The notes below the pieces were generated by a model that was given only the letters and a program-made list of their open reading frames with translations, was not told where the DNA came from and searched no databases. A DNA stretch of 64,000 nucleotides from Leadbetterella sp040829825 (lineage in GTDB: Bacteria > Bacteroidota > Bacteroidia > Cytophagales > Spirosomataceae), in assembly GCF_040829825.1 (NCBI RefSeq), contig NZ_JBFOLH010000009.1; one strand, given 5' to 3'. The position numbers and the translations under genes were made by a program. Of this stretch, positions 42,220 through 51,138 are shown one piece after another (positions within the stretch are counted from its first letter, which is position 1; every line of letters starts with the position of its first letter).

Positions 42220-43488
42220 TCAAGCCGGGTTGCTCTTTGCAAGATAAAAATCATACGTATACACATTGTAAGGGAGGATCATCCCGGCAAAATATTTTGC
42301 GGCGAAGCTCCCGGCCAGTACCGGGATAAATAATTGGTAGCCATTGGGAACCAGGCCACACCCCAGGATCAAAGCGGTCAGAGGGGCATAAATAGAAGCC
42401 GATAATGTAGCTGCAGCCCCTACCAATGCAAAGTTCAACGGTACCAGGTGCATATCAAACTGGGCGTTGCAGATCCGGGCAAACAACAGCCCTAAAAAAG
42501 CACCGGCTACAATGCTGGGTGCAAAGACGCCCCCATCTCCACCTGCGCCCAGCGTGAGGGAAGCCGCCAGGGGTTTGAGCAAAATCAAGATGGCCAGGCT
42601 TACTAAAGTAATGTTTTCAGCAGCGCTTAACATGTCTTTCAACCCGTGATAGCTGTCTCCGTACAATACCGGGAACACCAGGATAAAAGCACCAACGGAA
42701 ACGGCACCGAGATTTACTCTTAAAAAATTGTTGTTGATATTGCCAAACAGCTTTTTCATCCGGGTGACCAACAAGGTAAAATAAACCGATAGCAACCCGC
42801 CCATCAGGCTTAACACCAGGAATAAAGGCATCGCATATCCATGCCAGGTTTCTACCCGGAAAGGAAGCAGGGTCTGACACCCCATCAATAGAATAAAAGC
42901 CCAGGAAAGCAAAGCAGAGATGCCGCAGCTTATGAACAGCGATTTGTCCGCTTTCCGGGAAATCACTTCCAGAGCAAAAAGGAAGCCGGCCAGCGGACTG
43001 GCAAACAGTAAGGATACGGCAGCGGTAACCCCTGAACAGATCAGCTCTCTTTTATAGACATTCGCAGCGAAGTTCTGCGTATGTATCTTATTGCCTACCG
43101 TGGCCGTAGCCACTACAGACGATACTTCGATACCTGTCGAGCCCCCGGTAGCTACGGTCAGAAAGCCGTTGATCAAATGAGAGGGCACTTTAAATCCCGG
43201 AAGATGGTCTTTGCGTTGGTCAAGGGTTTTATAAATCTCCGTAATCCCTTTATTCTTACGACCTTTGAAGAGAAATTTCCGCAAAAAATAGATAGCTGTT
43301 ATCCCGGTAGTGGGTAAAAACAGGAAGAGCAGCTTTTGGGTGGCAGATATGGTTTCGAAAACCCAATGCTCTGCATGTTCTGTCAGTTTTTGAGTGGCAA
43401 ATACTAAAATCAGGCTGCAGATGCTCACCAAAGCAGATGCCAGACCCAGCTTAAATAAATTATGATACGTTATTTTTTTTCGTTCCAT
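42220..43488 (-). CDS. ClC-family chloride channel/antiporter
   Basis: This 422-residue membrane protein starts at MERKKITYHNLFK (43488); a 9-codon upstream extension is possible. About ten hydrophobic helices fit the ClC fold. The motif after helix D reads ATGGSTGIEVSSVV: the gating Glu is kept, but the usual GREGP has lost its Arg and Pro. The third motif GAGGDGGVFAPSIVAGAFLG is canonical. It moves chloride across the inner membrane, perhaps in exchange for protons. No CBS domains are present. Confidence 0.85.
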   Translation of the reverse strand: MERKKITYHNLFKLGLASALVSICSLILVFATQKLTEHAEHWVFETISATQKLLFLFLPTTGITAIYFLRKFLFKGRKNKGITEIYKTLDQRKDHLPGFKVPSHLINGFLTVATGGSTGIEVSSVVATATVGNKIHTQNFAANVYKRELICSGVTAAVSLLFASPLAGFLFALEVISRKADKSLFISCGISALLSWAFILLMGCQTLLPFRVETWHGYAMPLFLVLSLMGGLLSVYFTLLVTRMKKLFGNINNNFLRVNLGAVSVGAFILVFPVLYGDSYHGLKDMLSAAENITLVSLAILILLKPLAASLTLGAGGDGGVFAPSIVAGAFLGLLFARICNAQFDMHLVPLNFALVGAAATLSASIYAPLTALILGCGLVPNGYQLFIPVLAGSFAAKYFAGMILPYNVYTYDFYLAKSNPA

Positions 43489-43741
43489 TCCTACGTACGG
43501 TGTAATCTGTTGCAAAAGTATAAAAAAGAAGGGGTTTTTCCGGATAAACTCTAACCGGGGAGCAATTTACTCCTTGCCCGAAATGACCTGCAGGGTATCG
43601 GTATGGGATGCACATTTTTTACATCTCTCTCTACTAAGCACAAAAAAATACCCTATCTTTATTCCATCAATCAAATCACCGCTTTCCTCCCGACCTAAAC
43701 CTGCGTTTAATTGTAATTCAACCAATAACAATTTAATTCCT

Positions 43742-44383
43742 ATGGCTACATTTTTAAAAACCATCCGTAACACCGTGAAACACTGGTACGCGCCGGCTAT
43801 CATTGGTGTATTGTTTATTGTATTAGGGGTATATATCTTCACTGTACCCGAGATGACCTACCTCTCACTGGTGGTGCTGTTCAGCTATTCCTTCCTGTTT
43901 TCGGGCGTGCTGGAGATCTGGTTTTCGATAGAAAACCGGAGAGAGCTGGAAGGCTGGGGCTGGTACCTGGCCAGCGGTATTTTCAGCCTGCTGATCGGTA
44001 TCCTGCTGGTTATACACCCCGTGATGGCCGCTGCCACATTGCCGCTTTTCGTAGGTTTCAGCCTGCTGTTCCGTTCTTTTCAGGGCCTGGGCTTTGCCTT
44101 TGAGCTCAGGAATTATGGCGTATTGAAATGGGGAAACCTGGCCCTGGTAAGTGTTTTGGGCATTATTTTTTCGTTCCTGCTCATTGCTAATCCGATTGTA
44201 ACCGGGGTATCGTTGGTGGTGCTGACGGCGCTTTCTTTCATCTTTGTAGGGGTAAATGCCATTGTGCTGGCCTTCCAGCTCAGGAAGCTGAAAACCCTGC
44301 CCGGAAGAGTGCAGAAAGACCTGAAAGACAAAATTGAAAGCCTGAAAGAAGAGTACTACAAAAACCTTAATAACGGCAATTAA
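43742..44383 (+). CDS. HdeD-like (DUF308) membrane protein
   Basis: I start this 213-residue protein at MATFLKTIRNTVKHW (43742); the open frame extends upstream without family features. Six helices are seen, in DUF308-type pairs, e.g. YAPAIIGVLFIVLGVYIF, YLASGIFSLLIGILLVIHP and LALVSVLGIIFSFLLIANP. A charged C-terminal tail follows. HdeD is an acid-stress membrane protein in E. coli; function here is unknown. A broken relative of the gene lies at 33237-33530. Confidence 0.85.
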   Translation: MATFLKTIRNTVKHWYAPAIIGVLFIVLGVYIFTVPEMTYLSLVVLFSYSFLFSGVLEIWFSIENRRELEGWGWYLASGIFSLLIGILLVIHPVMAAATLPLFVGFSLLFRSFQGLGFAFELRNYGVLKWGNLALVSVLGIIFSFLLIANPIVTGVSLVVLTALSFIFVGVNAIVLAFQLRKLKTLPGRVQKDLKDKIESLKEEYYKNLNNGN

Positions 44384-44390
44384 AAGCAAT

Positions 44391-44425
44391 GACGGGGCTG
44401 TACTTTTGAGCAGTCCCGTCTCTTT
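44391..44425. terminator. Terminator-like hairpin between convergent genes
   Basis: GACGGGGCTG (44391-44400) pairs with CAGTCCCGTC (44411-44420), 10 bp with one wobble, around a 10-nt loop, followed by TCTTTCT. It starts 8 bp after the HdeD-like stop and abuts the convergent DUF2147 gene, so it may serve both. Confidence 0.65.
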
Positions 44426-44848
44426 CTACTCGGCCCGCGTAAACCTCGTAGTCTTCCCGATCAGCGAAACTCCGATGTACCCGCGTATATTCAGCTGCTT
44501 GTCGCCCGCCCATTTGATATTGGAAGAATAGGTTTTACCGGATTTCGGGTCATAAATATCCCCGTTTTTCCAGTTTTTACCGTCTTTCTCGAAGCCTGTC
44601 AGGATTACGAGGCCCACGATAGGCTTGCTCCGCAATTCCGGTTTGGGATTGTTCTTATCGGTTTTGTCTTTCCCGTTAGCCTGGGGTTCCTTTAGCCACA
44701 CGATCTTGCCGTAAAGCCTGCCATCCTGTTCGTAGAACCGGATCTTTGCTTCCTTTTCTTCATTGAACCACAAGCCCTGGGTGATGTCCTGCGCCATTAA
44801 AAAAGAAGGAAGCAGGGAAAGGGCGAGAAGAGCCATTGTATTTTTCAT
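44426..44848 (-). CDS. DUF2147-family exported protein
   Basis: This 140-residue protein has a signal peptide ending near FLMAQ. DUF2147 hallmarks are GLWFNEEKEAKIRFYEQDGR (about 25-44), YGKIVWLKEP and RGYIGVSLIGKTTRFTR at the C-terminus. It has a lipocalin-like small beta-barrel of unknown function. It is the last of three minus-strand genes trpS, PAP2, DUF2147. Confidence 0.87.
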   Translation of the reverse strand: MKNTMALLALSLLPSFLMAQDITQGLWFNEEKEAKIRFYEQDGRLYGKIVWLKEPQANGKDKTDKNNPKPELRSKPIVGLVILTGFEKDGKNWKNGDIYDPKSGKTYSSNIKWAGDKQLNIRGYIGVSLIGKTTRFTRAE

Positions 44849-44857
44849 AGGAGTAAA

Positions 44858-45451
44858 TTAGTTTTCCCGGTGACGGGTCTTCCAGATTAATGGTCCATTC
44901 TTGGTCCGGCCAATTCTCTCATAGACATCAAAAAACACCTTCGGAACCACCATACCGATCAGCGCCCCCGCCAGCACATCACCCGGCTGGTGCACCCCCA
45001 CGTAAATGCGGGAATAGCTCATCAGTATAGCCCAGGCCAGCAGCAGCCAGAACACATACCTGTTCCCTTTAAAAGCACGGGAAAAGCCGGAAAAAAGCCC
45101 AAAGCTGTTTGCTGCATGCGACGAGGCAAAGCCGTACATCCCGCCGCAATTGCCTACCAGTGTCATTTCTCCCGGGAAATCATGGCAGGGCCTGAGGCGT
45201 TCAAAAGCAGACTTTAATATGCCGGAGGCAATGAAATCGCACAGGCCTACCGCTGCCCCAATAAGCACCAGATAAATCAACGCCTGTCGCCAGGAAAAGT
45301 TTTTGAACAACAGGAACACCATGACCAGGATCACCGGCGTCCACGACCTGGAGTTGGTATAAGCCAGGAAAAAGTTATCCCAGAACGGCGAATGAAAGCT
45401 GTTGAGCCATAAAAAGGCCTTCTTATCCAGTTCCAGCAGGGTCTCCATCAA
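44858..45451 (-). CDS. PAP2-superfamily membrane phosphatase
   Basis: This 197-residue membrane protein has the three-part PAP2 signature: KSAFERLRPCH (about 64-74), YGFASSHAANSFGLF (about 90-104) and SRIYVGVHQPGDVLAGALIG (about 137-156). It removes phosphate from undecaprenyl pyrophosphate or other lipid phosphates at the membrane. It overlaps trpS by 4 bp. Confidence 0.88.
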   Translation of the reverse strand: MMETLLELDKKAFLWLNSFHSPFWDNFFLAYTNSRSWTPVILVMVFLLFKNFSWRQALIYLVLIGAAVGLCDFIASGILKSAFERLRPCHDFPGEMTLVGNCGGMYGFASSHAANSFGLFSGFSRAFKGNRYVFWLLLAWAILMSYSRIYVGVHQPGDVLAGALIGMVVPKVFFDVYERIGRTKNGPLIWKTRHREN

Positions 45452-46422
45452 ACAAACCGCATCTTTTTACGTACTTCCCCGATGGTTTTCCGGGCCACGG
45501 CCCCTGCCTTCTCTTCTCCTGTTTTCAGCCGTTTCTCCAGCTCCGCCGGGTTTTCAAAATAATACTTATAGATCTCACGGTGTTTGGCAAAGCGCGTGAG
45601 GATGGTTTCGTACAGCTCTTTTTTTGCATGTCCGTAACCGTAACCGCCGGCCAGGTAATTCTTCCGCATCTCTGCCACCTGCTCCGGAGTACCTACCAGG
45701 CTGAAGATCTTGAAGGTATTGTCGGTATCCGGATTTTTGGGTTCTTCCAGTGGTGTGGTATCAGAAACGATCTTCTTGATCACCTTGTTCAGCTCGTTTT
45801 CCGGCAGGAAAATATCAATATAATTGTTATACGACTTGCTCATCTTCTGGCCGTCGATACCCGGTATGGTCATTACTTCTTCGTTGATCAGCGGCTCCGG
45901 AATTTTGAATGTCTCACCGTATACCCGGTTAAAGGTTTCGGTCATGTCGCGGGTCATTTCCAGGTGTTGCTTCTGGTCTTTGCCCACGGGCACGTAATCG
46001 GCCTGGTACAGGATGATATCGGCCGCCATCAGCACGGGATAGGTAAACAAACCGGCATTTACATCGGCAAGCTTTTCCGACTTATCCTTGAACGAATGCG
46101 CATTGGCCAGCATAGGATACGGCGTCAGGCAGCTCAGGTACCAAGTGAGCTCGGTATGGTAAGGCGCCAGGCGCGACTGGCGGTAAAACACGGTCTTTTC
46201 GGTATCGAGCCCGCTGGCCAGCCAGGCCGATGCCACCGCACGGGTGTTCTCTTCCAGTATCTGCGGATCTTTAATGCTGGTAAGCGAATGGAGATCGGCT
46301 ATAAATAAAAAAGACTCGTTTCCCGGTTGAGCAGAAAGCTGCACTGCAGGTTCAATGGCACCCAGTAAATTGCCCAGATGAGGCCGTCCGGTTGCCTGAA
46401 TCCCTGTTAAAATTCTTGCCAT
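45448..46422 (-). CDS. trpS: Tryptophanyl-tRNA synthetase
   Basis: This 324-residue class I synthetase has the HIGH-type motif in TGRPHLGNLLGA (residues 12-23) and KMSKS in GQKMSKSYNN. YLSCLTPYPMLANAHSFKDK and VLMAADIILYQADYVPVGKD are typical of bacterial TrpS. It charges tRNA-Trp in the cytoplasm. The length is normal. It is the first gene of the minus-strand trpS-PAP2-DUF2147 group and divergent from the DUF2461 gene. Confidence 0.96.
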   Translation of the reverse strand: MARILTGIQATGRPHLGNLLGAIEPAVQLSAQPGNESFLFIADLHSLTSIKDPQILEENTRAVASAWLASGLDTEKTVFYRQSRLAPYHTELTWYLSCLTPYPMLANAHSFKDKSEKLADVNAGLFTYPVLMAADIILYQADYVPVGKDQKQHLEMTRDMTETFNRVYGETFKIPEPLINEEVMTIPGIDGQKMSKSYNNYIDIFLPENELNKVIKKIVSDTTPLEEPKNPDTDNTFKIFSLVGTPEQVAEMRKNYLAGGYGYGHAKKELYETILTRFAKHREIYKYYFENPAELEKRLKTGEEKAGAVARKTIGEVRKKMRFV

Positions 46423-46561
46423 ATTTTTCGGTTAATGCTATCAGAGCCTATCCAAATTTTACTCTCAGCGTTTATTTTGCCCTATTTTTTACAAAATAAA
46501 CCCAAAGGATAAAGTTTAAATATGCTCCTGGATGTATCTTACACAAAAATAGGAAAAATAG

Positions 46562-47227
46562 ATGATAGCCGAACCAACTTTTGCGTTTTTAAGAAAACTG
46601 GCCGCTAACAATAACCGGGAATGGTTCACCGAAAACCGGGCTTTGTACGATTCCGCACGGGAAAATTTCGTGGAATTCTGCGACGATGTATTGCAGGAAG
46701 TGAAGGCCTTTGAGCCCGCTTTTTACGATACCCAGGTTAAGGACTGCATCTTCCGGATCAACCGTGACGTACGCTTTTCGAAAGATAAAAGCCCGTACAA
46801 AACCCACCTGGCTGCCGGTTTCGGTCCGGGTGGACGTAACTCCGGCAGAATAGATTATTACTTTCATCTCCAGAATGATGAGTCGTTCATCGGAGGCGGC
46901 ATGTGGCAGCCCACCGCCGGGCAGCTGGCCAAATTCCGCCAGGAAGTCGATTATGCGCCCGATACGCTGAAAGCGATCATTCTCTCAGACGACTTCAAAA
47001 AGCACTTTCCGATGATTTACGGCGAAAAGCTGAAAAGGGCCCCGAAAGGCTATGCCGAAGACCACCCGGATATCGATCTGCTTCGATACAAGGAAATGTT
47101 TTTCTGGAAAAAATTCAGCAACGAGGAAGTAAAATCGCCTGGCTTCAAAGCTACCCTGCTGCAACACATGAAAGTGTTGAAACCCTACCTGGATTATCTC
47201 AACGAATTGTTTTACGGGGAATCATAA
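46562..47227 (+). CDS. DUF2461-family protein
   Basis: This 221-residue protein has the family's marks: FLRKLAANNNREWFTENRAL near the N-terminus, then FRINRDVRFSKDKSPYKTHL at about 63-82 and YYFHLQNDESFIGGGMWQPT. Function is unknown. It stands alone. The 169-bp gap after it holds a long hairpin repeat. Confidence 0.88.
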   Translation: MIAEPTFAFLRKLAANNNREWFTENRALYDSARENFVEFCDDVLQEVKAFEPAFYDTQVKDCIFRINRDVRFSKDKSPYKTHLAAGFGPGGRNSGRIDYYFHLQNDESFIGGGMWQPTAGQLAKFRQEVDYAPDTLKAIILSDDFKKHFPMIYGEKLKRAPKGYAEDHPDIDLLRYKEMFFWKKFSNEEVKSPGFKATLLQHMKVLKPYLDYLNELFYGES

Positions 47228-47283
47228 GTTTCTGTCCAGACAGGCAATAAGTCGACCTGATCGTCGTGTCCTCTGTGCCTTTT

Positions 47284-47337
47284 CTTAGTGTTCTTTGTGC
47301 AAATTTAAAAATTATATTTTGCACAAAGAACACTAAG
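47284..47337. repeat. 20-bp perfect inverted repeat (CTTAGTGTTCTTTGTGCAAA)
   Basis: CTTAGTGTTCTTTGTGCAAA (47284-47303) is the exact inverse of 47318-47337 across a 14-nt AT-rich loop. Related CTTTGTGC pieces continue to about 47361. It lies between the ends of the convergent DUF2461 and metZ genes and could terminate both or be an intergenic repeat element. Confidence 0.85.
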
Positions 47338-47396
47338 GCGTTTTCACAAAGTGCACAAAGAAAACTTCCGGCATCCCTACCGCGTTCCGGCACTCC

Positions 47397-48566
47397 TTAT
47401 TTTGACCCCACAATTGCCTGTGTGAAATCTTCAATCAGGTCATCGATATCTTCCAGGCCTACAGACACCCGCATGCTGCCTTCATAAATACCCAAAGCAT
47501 ATTTATCTGCTGCCGGCACCTTGGAGTGCGTGGTAGTGAACGGGTTGGTGATGGTTGTCCGGCTATCGCCCAGGTTGGAGGTCAGCGACGGCACCTTCAG
47601 AAGCTTTGAAAACCGTACTACCCGCTCAAATCCGCCTTCCAGCTCAAAAGTGATCAGGGCACCACCCGCACTCATCTGCTTCTTTGCCAGGTCTTTCTGA
47701 CCGAAAGAATCCAGAAACGGGTAATTCACCTGTTTCACCCCTTCTACTTTCTCCAGCGCCGTGGCCAGCTTCAGTGCGCTGCTGCAATGTCTTTCCATGC
47801 GCAGGCTCAGGGTTTCCAGGCTCTTAGAGAGAATCCAGGCATTAAATGGCGAAAGCGCAGGGCCGGTCTGGCGGGTAAAGAAACGTACTTTCTCCATCAG
47901 CTCTTTGGTACCTACTACCACACCACCAAGCACACGCCCCTGGCCGTCCATAAACTTGGTGGCCGAGTGCAGCACCAGGTTAGCGCCATAGCGGCTGGGC
48001 ACCTGTAAGATGGGAGTAGCAAAACAGTTATCAATACAATAGATCAGGTTATGCTTCTGAGTCAGTTCACCAATCATCTCCAGGTCTACGATCTCCAGGC
48101 CGGGGTTGGAGGGGGTTTCCAGGTAGATCATTCTGGTGTTCGGCTTAATGGCCGCTTCCCAGGTCTCCTTAGGCGCCGAAGCATCTACATACGTATATTC
48201 TATCCCCCATTTTACAAGAATCTGCGTAATGATCTGGTGGCTGGAACCAAACAGGGCCTTGGAAGAAACCAGGTGGTCTCCTGCCGCAAGATGAGCACCG
48301 AAACACGCAAAAACGGCCGCCATGCCGGTAGCGGTAGCTACGCCGTCTTCCAGCTCTTCCAGCACACAGATCTTGTCAATAAATTCCTGTACGGTAGGAT
48401 TGGAAAAACGGGAATAGATGTTCCCGGATATCGTGCCGTCAAACAAATCTTTTCCCTGCGCGGCATCTTCATAGCAGAAGCTGCTGGTAAGGTACAGAGG
48501 GGTGGAGTTTTCCCGGTTATGGGTTTTTTCCGACTGAATTTTGATAACCTGTGTCTCTTTTTTCAT
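47397..48566 (-). CDS. metZ: O-succinylhomoserine sulfhydrylase (trans-sulfuration family)
   Basis: This 389-residue PLP enzyme has the cofactor Lys in LHSATKFMDGQGRVLGG (about 195-211). Other family marks are YSRFSNPTVQEF, ATGMAAVFACF and ETPSNPGLEIVDL. MetZ makes homocysteine from O-succinyl- or O-acetylhomoserine and sulfide. Cystathionine gamma-synthase is the main alternative; the overall match favours MetZ. It lies 17 bp after plsC on the same strand. Confidence 0.88.
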   Translation of the reverse strand: MKKETQVIKIQSEKTHNRENSTPLYLTSSFCYEDAAQGKDLFDGTISGNIYSRFSNPTVQEFIDKICVLEELEDGVATATGMAAVFACFGAHLAAGDHLVSSKALFGSSHQIITQILVKWGIEYTYVDASAPKETWEAAIKPNTRMIYLETPSNPGLEIVDLEMIGELTQKHNLIYCIDNCFATPILQVPSRYGANLVLHSATKFMDGQGRVLGGVVVGTKELMEKVRFFTRQTGPALSPFNAWILSKSLETLSLRMERHCSSALKLATALEKVEGVKQVNYPFLDSFGQKDLAKKQMSAGGALITFELEGGFERVVRFSKLLKVPSLTSNLGDSRTTITNPFTTTHSKVPAADKYALGIYEGSMRVSVGLEDIDDLIEDFTQAIVGSK

Positions 48567-48583
48567 CTTTTTAAGTATATTGT

Positions 48584-49153
48584 TTAATGATCAAATTTTC
48601 CTTCCTTATAGTTCTGTACCCAGTCTTTCTTCTTCCCGCCTACCTGCTCAAAGAAGGGCACAAAACGGGTTTGCATATCCTTCTTAAAATCGCCGGAGGG
48701 GTAAAACGGTTCCGCGATCTTTACTTCCTTCTTTTCCTTATCAAAACCCACCATGATCACCGGTATACCGGCTCCGAGGGCAATGTAGTAAAACCCGGAT
48801 CTTAATCGGGCCACATTCTTCCGTGTGCCTTCAGGCGCCAGGGCCACCAGCGCATCTTCGGCCCCCTTCACCGCCTCTACCTGGCTTTCTACCAGGTTAC
48901 GGTTTTGTGAACGGTAAACGGGAATCCCGCCCAGGGCCCGGAAGATGAATCCGAACGGCGGACGGAACAGCTCGGCTTTCCCCAGGTAGGCAATTTTCCG
49001 GTTCATGGCCGCACGTGTCCCCAAGCCAATGAAGAAATCGCTGTTCTTCCAATGCGGGGCTACGGCAAATATGGCCTTCCGGACAGCCGGATCCACATTT
49101 CCTGAAATTTTCCAGCCCGATCCGTAGAAGAAAAGCTTAAGTAGAAACCTCAT
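48584..49153 (-). CDS. plsC: 1-acyl-glycerol-3-phosphate acyltransferase-like protein
   Basis: This 189-residue protein has the acyltransferase motif PHWKNSDFF (His-x4-Asp, about 33-41) and the later APEGTR (about 113-118). It is short for PlsC and lacks a clear membrane helix beyond the N-terminal part. It adds an acyl group to lysophosphatidate or a related lipid. Its ATG abuts the stop of the M50 protease gene, so these genes are co-transcribed. Confidence 0.82.
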   Translation of the reverse strand: MRFLLKLFFYGSGWKISGNVDPAVRKAIFAVAPHWKNSDFFIGLGTRAAMNRKIAYLGKAELFRPPFGFIFRALGGIPVYRSQNRNLVESQVEAVKGAEDALVALAPEGTRKNVARLRSGFYYIALGAGIPVIMVGFDKEKKEVKIAEPFYPSGDFKKDMQTRFVPFFEQVGGKKKDWVQNYKEGKFDH

Positions 49154-50278
49154 TTATGCTATAGGGTACGGAATAAAGCATACGACAAAGATCAGCATCG
49201 CCAGCCAGCCCAAAAGTATACGGCCTGCGCCCAGGGGCTCGTTATCTATTGTAGGCGGATGGTACACACCCAGTACCCGCCCCAACAGGAACCCGAATGC
49301 CAGGAAACCCGGATAACCGCTAATGCCGGGGAAATACTTCACGAGGAGCAATTGTCCGAAAACTACACTGAGGGCCAGCACCCAGTTACGGGTACGATGA
49401 GTAAATATCTTTGAAAAACACAAATAAACAAAATAAACATAGAATAAAAATTGCAGGGGCCATATCCATTGCTCTGAACCCCGTGCCAGCCAGAAATCGT
49501 ACGGGCTGAATATTCCCAGCCCCGAATACGCCACCAGCAGTACCAGGGCCACGGGCGAAACCACGTGAAAGGCCTTCCGCCCGATCAGCGCGTAGAGGAT
49601 ATGCCCGCCGTCTAACTGGCCGATCGGCAATAAATTAATGGCCGTAAAAAGTAAACCCAGGAAGCCCGCCAGGATCAAAGGATAGTGGGAAAGCTCATAC
49701 GGATGCGGAAGCAGGGCCGGATCGCCAAAAGTGCTCTCCAGGAAGCGGTAGAGCAGGCTTTTCCCCAGGGTAATGGTTTCCAGCCCGATATCTCCGGGAC
49801 TGTTCAGCAGCTCCCGGTAGTTGCCGTTGTATTGATGATATTCGGGATGAATACGGTATACAAACTCATCGCCTGGCATATAAATAAACCCAAGGATCAG
49901 CGTAACCACCGCCACCACAAAACCGGCCAGCGGCCCGGCTATGCCGATATCAAAATAATCTTTTTTGGAAGTAACATAATCTTTGATGCGGATGAAGGCA
50001 CCGAAGGTTCCGATCGACATAAATATCCCCAGCCAGCCGGGAATGTAATACGGCAGGGTCACCCTTACTTTCCGGATCTTCGCCATGAAATAATGCCCGA
50101 ACTCGTGCGTGGTCAGGAACCCCAGGAAAGGAACCGAAAACCAGAAACCCTGCTTAAACTGCTCAAAGTTCATTTGTCCGCTCAGAAACGACGAACCGTA
50201 TATCCACTCCGCCCCCGCCAGTGTGGTAGTGATCACGGTAGCCAGGAAGAGAAGGAGGTGCAGGCAGTATTTTTTCAT
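49154..50278 (-). CDS. M50-type site-2 protease family membrane protein
   Basis: This 374-residue membrane protein has zinc-binding HEFGH at 58-62 and the third ligand in NLLPIGQLDGGHILYAL (about 216-232). About eight hydrophobic segments are seen. Intramembrane proteases of this group cut membrane-bound regulators. It is the first gene of the M50-plsC-metZ group, after a repeat-filled 224-bp gap. Confidence 0.88.
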   Translation of the reverse strand: MKKYCLHLLLFLATVITTTLAGAEWIYGSSFLSGQMNFEQFKQGFWFSVPFLGFLTTHEFGHYFMAKIRKVRVTLPYYIPGWLGIFMSIGTFGAFIRIKDYVTSKKDYFDIGIAGPLAGFVVAVVTLILGFIYMPGDEFVYRIHPEYHQYNGNYRELLNSPGDIGLETITLGKSLLYRFLESTFGDPALLPHPYELSHYPLILAGFLGLLFTAINLLPIGQLDGGHILYALIGRKAFHVVSPVALVLLVAYSGLGIFSPYDFWLARGSEQWIWPLQFLFYVYFVYLCFSKIFTHRTRNWVLALSVVFGQLLLVKYFPGISGYPGFLAFGFLLGRVLGVYHPPTIDNEPLGAGRILLGWLAMLIFVVCFIPYPIA

Positions 50279-50280
50279 GT

Positions 50281-50500
50281 GTAAGTTATTAGTTCCGAGT
50301 TCCGAGTACTTAGTTCCGAGTACTTAGGTCCGGGTTCTCCATAATGGTTCCGTAGGAACCCAATCTACATAGCCCCTGGATGAAATCCGGGGCGAAGTTC
50401 CCGCCACGTTTAATCGCAAATTATCAATCGTCAATCGCAAATTGTCAATCGTCAATTGTCCATTGTCAATTGTCAATTGTCAATTATCCATTGTCAATTC
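50281..50500. repeat. Tandem-repeat gap: TTCCGAGTACTTAG and TCAATTGTCAATTGTC units
   Basis: Two blocks fill this gap. One, at about 50288-50335, repeats TTAGTTCCGAG(TACT). The other, at about 50411-50500, repeats TCAATTGTC/TCAATCG variants. Inverse copies of both blocks occur, in mirror order, at 53577-53632 on the far side of the accA block. An open reading frame across this gap is repeat-made and not a gene. Confidence 0.8.
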
Positions 50501-50502
50501 CC

Positions 50503-51138
50503 TCAAAGTATCTTCCCCAAAATATCCGTAAACGATTCCGGCGGGTCAATTTTGATACAATTGATACCCAGGTCTCTGGCTGCATCAATATTGTCCGGGT
50601 TATCGTCCAGGAACAGCACCTCTGCCGGCTTAAAACCGGTTTCATCCAGCACTTTCCGGTAAATTTTGTAATCCGGCTTCCAAAGTCCCATTTCGTAGGA
50701 AAGAAACACCTGGTTAAAGAGCTTCCGGAAGTCCTGCACATTGTGCCGGGCTCTGAAATATTGCTGGCACTTTTCGATATGGATAGCGTTGGTATTGCTC
50801 AGGAGGTAGATAGGGTAGGTAAACCGCAGGTTCTCCAGGTAGGTCAGCCTTTCGGCCGGAACATCCAGCAGCAGGGCATTCCAGGCCTCGTCTATTTCCT
50901 GGTCGTTCAGGGGGTAGCTGAGGGTCTGGCGTACCACATCGCGGAACTCATCGTCAGAATAAAAGCCGGTTTCGTACTTCTGAAATATCCCGGCCTCGGC
51001 AAAGAGGTTCTTTACCCGGTCCGGCGACTTAAAGGTAAGATCGGCAAAGGCCCGGAACGTCCGCTCCAAATCAATATTGATGATCACATTACCGAAGTCA
51101 AAAACCACGGCCTTTATACCTGCTGCCATACTACTCAA
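50503..51138 (-). CDS. HAD-family hydrolase (HAD-IA)
   Basis: This 211-residue phosphatase has motif I VVFDFGNVIINID (about 11-23), motif II LLSNTNAIH, motif III Lys in KPDYKIYRKVL and motif IV FLDDNPDNIDAA. It removes phosphate from a small metabolite; the substrate is unknown. It overlaps accA by 8 bp, so it is co-translated with it. Confidence 0.88.
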   Translation of the reverse strand: MSSMAAGIKAVVFDFGNVIINIDLERTFRAFADLTFKSPDRVKNLFAEAGIFQKYETGFYSDDEFRDVVRQTLSYPLNDQEIDEAWNALLLDVPAERLTYLENLRFTYPIYLLSNTNAIHIEKCQQYFRARHNVQDFRKLFNQVFLSYEMGLWKPDYKIYRKVLDETGFKPAEVLFLDDNPDNIDAARDLGINCIKIDPPESFTDILGKIL

